Assembly: GCA_033439265.1 (NCBI GenBank)
Contig: JAVTVX010000026.1
Span: forward strand, 15,005,001 to 15,069,000
Length of the DNA stretch: 64,000 nt
Direction: 5' to 3'
Source of the DNA: Dillenia suffruticosa
Lineage: Eukaryota; Streptophyta; Magnoliopsida; Dilleniales; Dilleniaceae
Positions 54,101-64,000 of the stretch are shown one piece after another; within the stretch, counting starts at the first letter, position 1; every line of letters begins with the position of its first letter. A model generated the notes under the pieces. The model was given only the letters and a program-made list of their open reading frames with translations, searched no databases and was not told where the DNA came from. Position numbers and translations under genes: made by a program.

Positions 54101-55592
54101 ATCCTGAAGCGCTGTCTCCTTTCCAGGTTTTCTGCTCCAAGCATGCCAGTTCTTCAATTTCTCTGTCTAGGTTTGTTTGAATAGCCTATGGCAGTCCCTA
54201 CTACCATCAATCCTGATGTGGAGGAATGCAACAAAAGTATCATGACAGCAAAAAAAATGTGGCTCCTATGGACCAGGAAAGACAATTGTTTTAGGTCAAT
54301 AGAGGAGAAGGATATTGCCGTATGGCTTCTTGTCTCTGTTAATGACTCTAATGCTCAACATGATTGTCAAACAAGTGATGGGAAAACATATCCTGTTGGA
54401 TGTTGGAGGTTAGCCTTTCTGGTAAGACATGGTGATCTTTGGAAGTTCACTGGATCCAAGGTGCATAATTTTAGCATCCTCACTGATATATATACATACG
54501 TAGATATATATATGTACATATAAGTAATATATTAATCTAGACATATTAATACAACATACCAATATATATGTATATATATTTATGGCCTTCTTTTCTTTTG
54601 ATAGGAGAAAATTCACTTTAAAGTATTAAGGGAAGAATCCCACTCCATTTATTATGGCTTTATAAGCATCATGTTATGAATGTTGAATGTCAGAACATAC
54701 ATAGAATTTTGTGATGTTCCATGGAGGTGAGCTCAATCCAGACTGTTTTGCATCTGAAATGTGTTTAACTTGGCTGCATGTGATGCTTAGCATATAATTT
54801 GGGAAATAAGATTCGCATTAACTGTTGGTGATTGCAATGTTTATGAAGGAAATGCAGTTGATACTTCATACTTCATAATACCATTTACTTAACATGTACT
54901 CAACCACTAAACTACGAAAATCAAACTTAACCATGACATTGTGTATTTGAAAAATGAAGCAAATATAATGGTTGAAAGAAAAAGATTCACAAGATAAGAA
55001 AAATAGCCTTCAACAAGATAAGTGTCATGACTCATGAACTTGAAGCTCTAGAAACTGGAAACAATTCATCAAAACTTTTTTTCTTTTGAATCAATAATTC
55101 TTAAGCCCACCTAATTAGTTATTACAACCAAATCTTAAATTGTTAAATTCTCTGGCAGGGCTGCTACTATTGGTTCATTAGCTGGTCAATGGATTATTGG
55201 CACTGATCATCTGAGACCTGTCCTCAGGAAGTAAGCTGTGGACTGTACATCATTTCAAAGGGATGCTTCGCTCTGCTTTAGTTGGCTTGGCTCCTAAATA
55301 TTATGTTCACCATATTCATGACAATGTTTATTGTTATATAGTTGAGATCTCTATGATTACCAACCTTTCAAGTAACATCTTCAAAGGTGTGCTCAGGCTT
55401 ATTGGCTTGGAATACTCTTGAGCAGCATCAACTTTGAGTTTGTAGTTTCAGTCCATGTTCATAAATGGCATGAAATTGGTGACATGCACTACTCTGAAAG
55501 GTTTCTCAATATTGTCTTTCTCAATTTCAGGTGTTTTGGCTGTCGGTGGTGATGAGCAATTGCTGATCTATTTGCACAGTCAAAAGGCTTGA
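48004..55592 (+). pseudogene. Disabled FY-rich (FYRN/FYRC) plus WD40-like gene
   Basis: The conserved parts match a plant family I know only as uncharacterised FYR-domain, WD40-like proteins; the FYR region resembles TBRG1. Exon 1 (48,004-48,103) encodes GTLYKGTWDKKYWSSSR. Exon 2 (48,939-49,046) starts GKDRYPYAVGYTALRTYNGS. Exon 3 (49,165-49,299) holds DGQSCEGQTLDIAWEGFQK. Exon 4 (from 49,764) holds LFGFKNPLVQRLLRELVANI. The distal part shows DKDRTLFIHRIPING, GSGLQFTLDGKYIVLLDSIK, LKRIPNSGDLVVGHDGFGEF and finally GGDEQLLIYLHSQKA, ending at 55,592. Splice sites mostly survive. Lesions: an A-run shift at 48,025-48,030, an extra A at 49,962-49,969, a shift near 50,980, TGA at 51,427, an extra G at 51,631-51,633, TGA at 52,625, TAA at 53,282 and TAG at 54,182. 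A functional gene with sequencing errors cannot explain all of these. Confidence 0.8.
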
Positions 55593-57310
55593 GCAAATTA
55601 GAAGGGATATACCAGTATTTGTTCCTTGTAATGAGGCCGGAAGATACTCCTTTACTCCAAGAAGCCAGTGTAGAGCGTTTCAAGAGATAAAGGTAGGCAT
55701 TTTTTGGGTATGTTGCTGAATTTGTTAAAGTGTTTATATTTCTTGTCCCTCTCTGTTGTTGGACTGATGACTGATAATTTGTGCTAGCTTGTGCTCTCAC
55801 CTACTTAATTTGTGATGGAAACATTTTCTTAGCTTCTTTGTTAGAAGTGGCAGGGCCTTCTAGTGGATATCTCTCAAGAACATTGGAAGAGATTGAAAGA
55901 TCATTTTACTGTGAATCGTTCTATTTGCAAGGGGGTGTGTGTGTTCTTTTTCCTCTTTATTCTTCTTAATCTTTGAATATTCCTTTTTGGGTAAGGAAAA
56001 CCCAAATTGGTCTAACTTGTAATTGGTACATAACGAAATGTCTTGCATCATTAGTGTCAACAATGAACTTTGTCATTTTTCACTCGCAATTCACATCATC
56101 AGTGGTGCTTTCTTGTTTCTTGTCCTCCTTTTTCCTTCCTAATCCTGGATTGCAAGTTATGTGCTCCTTGGTCTGATAACTGGCTGTATCTAATTGTTTA
56201 ATTCGAGCTTGCTGTTCCAAGTATATGGCACTCCTTTTATTGCATTTTCTGATAATTAATTGATTAAATTCCGGTATGTACTAGAGACTATCAATGGTGC
56301 AATGATAAAACATTGGGTTAAAAGAAAATGTGGTTACCGCATCTTGAGCGTAGGCAAATCTGTTCATTACAGTAAATGTACTGCCTGCCAGCCAGCTGAG
56401 AAGTTGTTCCTCTATGGATAAAATTTGTATATTCATGTAATTTAGCAAAGTGTATGTGTCTGTATATATTGCATGGTTTGAATTCCCACCGGGGATATTT
56501 TTTTCTCACTAGTTCAAACTTTTCCTGCTAAAGGCTTGGACTTGGAGCTTTTTTGTTTACAGAAGTTGTAAATATATGGTGAACCTGAGCTCTATTATCA
56601 CGATGTTCTCCCAAAAAGAGTCCCATATTAATTCAGGTGCAAGATCGGACATAATTTTTTCATAATATTGGTAGTCCATGACTCTTGGACACTTTTGTAT
56701 AGTAGATTCTAGTCATAACATTGTCAAACACCAAATCTGTATGAACAAGTGAATAGTAGTTCTGTCTAATTTGTAGCAAAAATGTATGCTTTTGTATGTT
56801 CTTGTACATCTATATTGTTGATGCTGTACTTCTGTTATGATGTTTAGAGTTGACAAACATGAGTGGATGTTGCCATATGCAGTCCATTGGGTGCTTCCAC
56901 TCAAGGGAAATTGAGAATTTTGTTTTTCCCTACTTCTTCCCGTCTGGGGAAAATAAAAAATGTAAAAGAAAAACGATGTTGAGAACAATAACATATATAA
57001 TTAGAGTAGAGATACATGTATATGAGGGAAGGCCATATCAAATTAGGGACGGACACTTGGGGATTAAGTTTGTCAACTGATGGATATTGGCATGTACTAT
57101 ACCTGTATTTTTTGTAACAAAGGAATGAAGGAAAACAGATATTTTGGCAATTCCCAATTCCTTTTCAGGATATAAGAGGAAATTTTTGTGACTCTAGCTT
57201 GTTTTCCTGCATTCCAGTTGACAATTGGTGAACTTTCAGTTCCATGTTTAATGAAATTAACATCTCAGACATTAGCCAAATAAAATTGGATTTCAAGATT
57301 GCCTGACCAG
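55593..57310. other. Region after the FYR pseudogene, no gene recognised
   Basis: Its first part may be the old 3' end of the FYR gene. Short frames have no family match. Composition is less AT-rich than the distal intergenic DNA. Confidence 0.4.
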
Positions 57311-57722
57311 CTATCTCCATGGATTAAAGCCAAAAGGTTCTGGATAGAGAGAAGGATTATAGTTGATCTGTCTTAAATAGACATATATTCTCCATCCTTT
57401 TGGTATACCATGTCCAAAAAAATTAACAAATTCTGTTCCCCAGGAAGTGGCTTTTAACATGTTTGATATTGGTCCTAATGATGGACAAACCATTGATTTC
57501 TTTTTTTTGTACTATGGTACTATTCATTATCTAGAATTTTATTCCAACTAATCTAAATCGGTTCATTTTGTGGGGCAGATCTTCTAATATTATTTTTTTC
57601 GTATCCAAAGAGAGTCGAACTCTCGACTTGATTAAGAGACGAAAGTGTCCATTCCACCTACGCCAACAAGTACCGTACAAACCATTGATTTCAATATCAT
57701 CTGTTGCCTTCCTCGTTACCCC
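57311..57722 (-). pseudogene. Cytochrome P450 exon remnant (CYP85-clan-like)
   Basis: On the minus strand the 5' piece reads VTRKATDDIEING and the 3' piece reads IPKGWRIYVYLRQINYNP followed by LYPEPFGFNPWR. This order (a TDDIEING-type word, IPKGW, then FNPWR) is typical of the region between the K helix and the PERF segment in CYP85-clan P450s. The K-helix, PERF and heme-binding segments are not found nearby. A SINE sits between the two pieces, and a further stretch of about 70 bases (57,413-57,484) does not fit a P450. A TAG directly follows FNPWR. It cannot make an enzyme. Confidence 0.7.
57485..57692 (-). mobile_element. tRNA-derived SINE with 16-bp target duplication
   Basis: The element (57,501-57,676, 176 bp) is flanked by perfect copies of ACAAACCATTGATTTC at 57,485-57,500 and 57,677-57,692. 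On the minus strand it begins with a tRNA-like head: A-box-like TGGCGTAGGTGG and B-box-like GAGTTCGACTC about 35 bases later. After an AT-rich body it ends in TACAAAAAAAA. Head, body, A tail and long duplication are the hallmarks of a SINE inserted by LINE machinery. It landed inside a P450 exon. It may belong to the SINE-like families elsewhere in the window, whose body contains similar GATTAG and ATAAAATT words. Confidence 0.88.
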
Positions 57723-58690
57723 CATTTACAACCGTGGTCAATCTCATTGTTTAGTTGACTAGTGACCAAGTTCTGACACCTTAAACGCTGATGATTACCA
57801 TGATTTTCGCATTTTGTTTTACCTTTGTTGTGTATCAGATTAGTGTACACCTTGTATTGGATCAGATATCCCTTTAGCCATTGCACCTCCTGTATTTTTT
57901 CTATGAGAATTGCTGAAAATGATTCTTTTCTTTTATTTGGTAGGTATAAAACACTTTCTCTATGCTCTTTATCATTTCTTTCCTCCCATTTTATCCATTT
58001 TGGAAGCAATAAGGGTTGAGAAAGTTATTAAACATGGAAAAATGAGTTTCTCATTGAATTTCACCAAAGAATAAATCCCATCAAAACTAGTATACAGATA
58101 AAGAATTGGTTTAAGTGAGTTATTAGGATAACTAGGTAAACTTGGGTGGCCTGTACTGGAATTTGCTTCCTTGTACTGGAATTTGCTTCCTACAATTCGG
58201 GTTTAAAAGCATCATAAACTGCATCAGCTTCATCTCTGACAATTCGATTTTTACGGCATTCAATCCTGTTTCATAGGTTTTCGGTTTTTCTTGAAGAACC
58301 CAGATAATATTGTCAAGCATGGATTGGGGATAACCCAGGAACAGGTCTTTTCCTGCATTGCCAGAGCACATACCTGTTCCCATCTTGGTCCATGCATGTA
58401 TGATTGTTGGGAATTTTATAAAAATTTCAATGCCTTTCATGATTTAACACAAAAGGTACTAAATGTGATGGAGCAGGAATATGACGAGGATTAGTACAAA
58501 ATCGTAATTTAACAAAAGGGCATTTCATTTAACCCAGTAAATAAGAGAGTACGGTACAGGACTTCTTTGACAAGAAATAAAATTTACTCGACAATTTCAC
58601 CCCCCCAAAAAAAATTACTTAACAATTCGAGGGATAAAAAAGTAATTTAACCAAGTTCTGGCCGGACGTGCCCGGTGCCCCCTCCACACG
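57723..58690. other. Region upstream of the cytochrome b5 gene
   Basis: No gene is supported. A 20-base unit (TGTACTGGAATTTGCTTCC core) is duplicated in tandem at 58,151-58,190. Overlapping frames on both strands at 58,132-58,494 have no family match; a relation to the P450 remnant could not be shown. Confidence 0.4.
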
Positions 58691-58692
58691 CC

Positions 58693-58700
58693 AATATATA
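58693..58700 (+). promoter_or_regulatory. Putative TATA box of the cytochrome b5 gene
   Basis: ATATATAC about 140 bases before the ATG, the best-placed TATA-like word. It implies a leader of about 105 bases with a GA-rich end. Confidence 0.4.
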
Positions 58701-58834
58701 CGAGGTTAGGGTTTGTTTGGCTGTCCCACCAAATAAACTCGTACCAAGGAAGCCACAGGCTAGAAAATTGAGAGGGCGAAAGACAGAAGACCCAAGAAAA
58801 TCTGAGGGGAGAGAGAGAGGGAGATAGCGAGGGA

Positions 58835-61573
58835 ATGCCGACGTTAACGAAGCTGTACTCTATGCATGAAGCTTCACAGCACAATACCAAGAACGACTGC
58901 TGGATTGTCATCGACGGCAAGGTGTGTCTTTTTTTTTTGGTTCTCTCTGTGTTTCCCATTTTTGACCTTGATATGTACTAGGGTCGGTTTAATTTTTGTG
59001 GGTTTTGCTCTTTTTTTTCACATTTGTTGATATATTTTGAATATGGGGGGTTCATTTCTTACGTCATATCTCTTTATCTTTCATTTTATTGTGATATGTA
59101 ACGACTAATATTTGCTGGTTTAGGGTCAGTTTTGTTGAATTTTTGGAGTTCGTTTAGCCTCTGTATGTTGTTAACCTATTGGATGCGATTCAAATTACAT
59201 CAAGTCTTTGGATCTTATGAAGTACTATTTATTTCCCGGATCCTATTTTATTTACGTAATAACTATTAAGAGATCTTATCATTTGATACTGTGAATTGTT
59301 GATTGTTAGTATCTACAGCTATAGACTGCCCATTGTCAACATATATTGCTTTTGTATCTTGAATTCAGTTTTCTGCTTTAGTACTCAGAATTGAGCTTCC
59401 TGTGGTTGATAATCCACTTTTGACTGTAATTGCCGTGCAGATTCGTTGTTAGCATTTTTCATTATCCTTTTTAATGACATTCCCACGTGGGTCTTTCTTT
59501 GTGTAAAAGCATTGTATCAGAGTTATCTGTGGTTGCTTGATGTGGTGTGCCATGTTTGTTAAGGACACAATGAAGATGAGAAAGGGCATTGGGAGATTTT
59601 GTTAGTTTTGGGTAGATTGGAATTACCAATGAGTGATATTTAAAAGCTTTGTGGGTCAAGCTCTTTATCTGTTCCTGAAGTAGATGGACGAAAAGAATTC
59701 CAATGTTCCTACTAGGTGAAGCATGTCTTTGTGATATTTGGGAGTTTGGTTAATGGGAATTCTTGAGAGAATCAAATCTAGCTATTTATATATGCCATGC
59801 AATTAGACCTCTTAAGCGAGTTACTGTGTTTGGAGGTTGCTGAAAAAATGTGTGAAGCATTTGACAAGCACCGCTACTTTCCAAACTTGCCATGGGACAA
59901 ACTTGCCTTGCTTGAGGGGAAATACAATATACTCCCATATCTGTGTTTCTTTCTGCTGCGTACCTTGGAGCCTGTTACAGCCTCCTTTTATTAACAATTG
60001 TCATCCTCAGGAAAATGTTGCTTTCTTACAAAAGAAGCTCAATGAGTAACATATTTGTTTCTAAAGTGAGAATGCTGCTGTGCAATAAGCTGCTTTCGAC
60101 ATTGAAGTCGTGGAAAAATTTGTAATTCCAAAGGTTTCCCTGTTATTGATTAATGTATATGGTGAAAAAAGATAAATTTAGCAAAATCTGCAAATTTTTT
60201 GTGCAAAACTTTACTCCAATCTTCTTTGGTGGATTAGGGATGCCTATGGCTCATAGTTTATCCAAACTACATGGTGTTAGGTGACAACAACATATGGTTG
60301 AACCTGTTCAGCCTTCATTGTGGGGCTGACTTCTAGCAATGTGAGTGAAGGCAACTGGGGCCTTTTTAGTTCTAGGCTTCTTGTGTAGGATGTGAATGGG
60401 AGTGTCTTTTGCTCAACTGCATTGGCATAAAATCTTCTAGAATATCTAGGGATGCCGCAGTAAGCATTTTTTGATGAGCTGTACTTTCTCTCAATGTATT
60501 TGGTGATTTAAACTGGGCAACCAATATGATTAGTGCTTGTTACCCGATCCTAGGCAGGTCTTTTCTAAGCCAATGTAGTCAATATAAAAAGGAAATATGG
60601 CCATCACTCTATATGTATACTACAACACAAAAATCCATAACTTAGGAACTCTATGGCAGTGATACAGCCATAAGTCATTTACTATTTCTTGAAAATAACT
60701 AAAACCTTGAATATAATTTACAGTTTCTGCACTCAAACTTATCATCTGGGCAACCTTTATAAGGAGTTTCACCACTAATATGACTTGGTCTTGACTTGAA
60801 AGGAAACTCATAATTTATATTAATGTCCCATGGATTGACTGTCTGAGTATCCAAAAAATATCTGAAAAGTAAGTAGTATTCAGAAACATTAAACTAGGAT
60901 TTAGTGGTTTGTATGTCTTACACAAATCAGGTGAGCATTTTACCTGGTATATATTGGACCTGGTTATTGGTTTCGATCTTGGATATCTCTAGCATAGACC
61001 TTAATAAGGTTAATCAAATATGATTTAGATTATGCACTTAACAGGGTTGCTGAGAAATTAAATAATCTTTGGACAATCTTTCTATTGGATTCATTTTTTA
61101 CTATAGTTGTCTATGGGTCTCATGTTCTTACCTTCCACATCTTCTTTGTTTCAGGTGTATGATGTGTCAACATACTTGGATGACCACCCTGGCGGAGACG
61201 ATGTTGTTCTTGAAGTAACCGGTAATGTTCACTTCATTAGTGTTGAACCTGGAAATATAACTCCCAAAATAATGTTTCTTATGAGTAATAGACATGAATT
61301 TGTGTTTTTACACAACTTTCAGGGAAAGATGCTAAAGAAGCATTTGAAGATGCAGGGCATAGCCAAGATGCAAGAGAGCTCATGGAGACGTTTTGCATTG
61401 GTGAGCTTGACTCATCCATTCCAGAACTCCCAGAACTAATGATTTCCACCAACAAGGAGCCCTCTAAACTTGCTCAGAGACTGAAGGACATACCAGTGCA
61501 ATACTGGGCAGTTCCTGTGGCTGTTGTGGGTGTCTCTCTGATCACTGGCTTTTTCTACCGTCGCAGGATGTAA
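58835..61573 (+). CDS. Cytochrome b5, tail-anchored, 134 aa
   Basis: A small heme protein of the ER membrane that passes electrons to desaturases, hydroxylases and some P450s. The exons are 58,835-58,921, 61,155-61,221 and 61,323-61,573, with GT-AG introns of 2,233 and 101 bases; the frame is closed correctly. The heme pocket is clear: [19 protein letters not shown] gives His40 in HPGG, and [12 protein letters not shown] gives His64, the usual spacing. The core is residues 5-80 or so. A Pro-rich hinge (SSIPELPEL) and a linker lead to a single C-terminal membrane segment, [17 protein letters not shown] (about 114-130), and a basic end RRRM. Length matches plant cytochrome b5. The start is the first ATG, giving the usual short N-terminus [13 protein letters not shown]. 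Confidence 0.95.
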
Positions 61574-62981
61574 AGCATTATATTTTTCGGGATGCCAGGT
61601 TGAACAACTTGGCAAAAATTTTGAATAATGACAACAATTTTGTGGATGTGCATTATTGTTTTGGGGATTACTCCAACTTCTGCTTAAGATTCATTGCAGG
61701 AAATTTTTTTTGGGGGGGGGGGGGACAAATTGGTGCAATGCTTGTGCAATCTTGCAGTGAGAATGTTGTAATGTGGCAAGCTTTCTTGATCTTAGTACGC
61801 CATCAAAAATTCTATGCCCCGCATCGAGTTAAAGCTTAATGATCATTTTTGGGGTCTCAGTTGATTCCATTTTTTTTAGTTTGGGTCCAGCCCCTGTTCC
61901 TCTCTTTCCATCTCTCTCTCTCTCCCTCCCCATTGATCCACTTCCAAATTGACTGTAGTCTTTGAATTGGTAGGGGATCTGAAAAGAACCTGCCTGGCAA
62001 TTTTCTCATTTATTTTCTGTCCCTATAAAAAGTTAATTGAACAATCATCATTGGGTTGACTCAAGACTCGACTTACTGCTGCAGTGATGCAAAATTTGTA
62101 GTTGAGTGGAATTAGCTTAGACCTCATTTATGTTTCAATCGTCAAATCACACTTATTTTATTTTATTTTATTTATTTTTATGAATCATTGTTTTCTGATG
62201 ATATTTTGAAACTGATTAAATCCAATGTAAATCGGGTTAAATTTTTATGGGAGCAAAACTTTTTCGATCTTTGTTTTTTTCGTACATAATATTTGAATTC
62301 AAGATTTTATTTTAGAGATATCAGTGTCAAGTTATTGGGTCAGTGTTAAGTTATTGGGTCAGTGTTGATGTCAAATTGCATTTTTAACTGTACCAAAAAA
62401 AAATTGCATTTTTAATGATTCTAAGCTCACCTGTTATAACTAGAGCAAAGCCAAACAGTAATAAACCATGACCATGCAACTCTTGGCCTCTCTGCAAGAG
62501 TCCAGGCTGAAGCTCTTATCAGCGAAAAAAGAGAAGTCCTAAGAGAAGTCCTAATTGTGAGGGGAAAAAAAATGGAAGAATAAAGGAACTCTGAAAAAGT
62601 TGAAACCGAATTAATATGGGTTGACTCAACTGAATGTGGGGTTGAATATCTTTAAACATGATCGAGATTTGACTCATACCGAAAATATCAGGTTATCATG
62701 TGTATGAAGTATTTCCCGTTAGGAGACCCGCCCGTCGAAAACAGCCACTGCAGTGGTCGATCCGGATTCATGAGGGCGAACCCCGTATACCCGGCAGTGT
62801 CCATGGTAAAAAAAGAAAAAGGAAAAAGTTGAAAGTGTTCAAAACCAAAAGCCTGGAGCACATGAGGAAACAGACCCAAAACTCTACAAAAATCCGATTG
62901 TCAAAATCCAGAGACAAGGGGTTTTAAAACACGAGGAGCCCCCTGCCAAAGGAAAATAAACAAGGAGTCCGGGGGTTTTCA
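61574..62981. other. Cytochrome b5 3' flank and RRM gene promoter
   Basis: The 3' UTR of the b5 gene contains a T-then-G run near 61,706-61,722 and a CT run near 61,911-61,925. A 19-base unit around AAGTTATTGGGTCAGTG is repeated in tandem at about 62,328-62,366. The last 300 bases are GC-richer and probably form the promoter and leader of the next gene; the frames there match no protein I know. Confidence 0.45.
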
Positions 62982-63900
62982 ATGGCGATGGCGTATAACC
63001 AAGTGCAGAAGAACACGCTGTACGTAGGAGGCTTAGCAGAGGAAGTCAACGAAGCCATACTCCATGCAGCATTCATACCCTTCGGAGAAATCAAGGACGT
63101 TAAGACCCCACTTGATCAAGCCACTCAGAAGCATCGTTCCTTTGGCTTCGTCACCTTCTTGGAGAAGGAAGACGCTCTCGCTGCCATGGACAACATGGAT
63201 GGCGCCGAGCTCTACGGCCGTGTTCTCACCGTTAATCACGCCCTCCCCGAACGCATTAAGGGTGGTGAACAGGGTTGGGCCGCCAAGCCCAGTAAGTCTC
63301 TCTATACCCTAACCCTAACCGTAAATCCTAATTTTTCCTTTTTACAAGATTTGAGATTATGGGGTTTTAATTTTTTATCCATAATTTCTTGTATGTCATG
63401 TACTATGTAAGTTATTCATCGTGTAATATTCTTGATACACTGTTTGATGTCACCTGTATTTCTTGGGTCAGTCATGGTCAGAAACCTCGAATCAATTTTA
63501 ACGATGCCCTAGTTTAGTTTGTCCAATTAAAGTTTTTGGCTGTTCTTGCGTTTAGGATGTTTCCATTGTCATTGTTTACGATGATTCACTTTAAGTCTGG
63601 CTCGACATTTTTTTGGCTCCCCATGTTAGTTTTTGCGAGTATGGATTAATTGGGTGTCTGATTTTGTTTTTTGTTCTTCTGTTAGTTTGGGAGGATGCGG
63701 ATACTTGGTTTGAGCGGCAGCAGCAAGAAGAGGAAATGCGGCGTTTGCAGGAGGAGAATCGTGTTGCCATGAAAGAAGCGGAGGAGTTGCAAAGGAAGAA
63801 AATGGCGGAAGAGAGAGAAGGGGAGAAGGAAGAAGATGTGGATGCTAAAGATGATCCCATGGCAAGAGCTGAAGCAGAAGCCATACAACAGATAAGCTAA
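62982..63900 (+). CDS. RRM protein resembling the N-terminus of CYP33/PPIE, 174 aa
   Basis: A single-RRM RNA-binding protein, probably nuclear and linked to splicing by homology. The exons are 62,982-63,291 and 63,686-63,900; the junction codon is ATT. The RRM spans about residues 12-88, with RNP2 LYVGGL (13-18) and RNP1 RSFGFVTF (52-59). The text [10 protein letters not shown]...[10 protein letters not shown] closely resembles the start of animal cyclophilin E. The region after the RRM ([17 protein letters not shown] and on) is charged and probably coiled, ending [14 protein letters not shown]. The cyclophilin domain is absent: the stop is clean, so plant databases that call such proteins PPIase E are likely misled by the RRM. 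The start ATG lies just before a typical short N-terminus. Bases after 63,900 would be 3' UTR. Confidence 0.9.
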
Positions 63901-64000
63901 ATTTCTGCTATTCTTGAGCGCGCACTGAACAGCGGAAGGTCTCAAATTTTTCTTTTTCTTTGTATTTTTTTTAGTTCGAATCCTGTACCGTCTCTCCTTG

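Noticed and set aside
58132..58494. Frames of 102 and 67 codons on opposite strands, considered as another P450 piece or a gene
   Set aside because: No P450 motif could be fixed, both strands are open, and a 20-base tandem duplication lies inside.

Overview
This is plant nuclear DNA: AT-rich, with GT-AG introns, long GA/CT and AT microsatellites, LTR and SINE retroelements, and a fragment of plastid DNA. The genes are angiosperm genes. Neither species nor family can be fixed from the sequence.

Bases 1-18,900 hold no intact gene that I can support. A decayed plastid fragment around trnR-ACG was split by a roughly 3 kb solo LTR at 813-3795, which is flanked by a perfect 5-bp target duplication. 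AT-rich intergenic DNA with SINE-like repeats and a GC-rich possible hAT remnant follows.

Bases 18,900-42,130 hold three regulators: a BIG GRAIN 1-like gene (+), an SPL6-type SBP-box gene (+, with a miR156 site) and a CRABS CLAW YABBY gene (-). From memory, Arabidopsis has the same three families in the same order at At1g69160, At1g69170 and At1g69180, so this looks like conserved microsynteny stretched by repeats. SPL6 and CRC converge tail to tail. The 14.6 kb between the first two holds SINE-like copies, a hairpin-forming inverted repeat and an unidentified gene-like fragment.

Bases 44,400-45,900 look like a second solo LTR. Bases 48,000-55,600 carry the wreck of a large multi-exon gene with an FY-rich domain and a WD40-like C-terminal half. 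Most splice sites survive, but several frameshifts and in-frame stops break it.

Bases 57,300-57,730 hold a cytochrome P450 exon remnant interrupted by a SINE with a perfect 16-bp target duplication. An intact three-exon, tail-anchored cytochrome b5 gene follows (58,835-61,573). The window closes with a two-exon RRM gene resembling the N-terminus of the cyclophilin CYP33/PPIE, without the cyclophilin domain (62,982-63,900).

No bacterial-type system, CRISPR array or virus was recognised. The main points of interest are the nested insertions, the decaying FYR gene, the conserved regulator cluster and a stop-free, multiple-of-three last intron in CRC.
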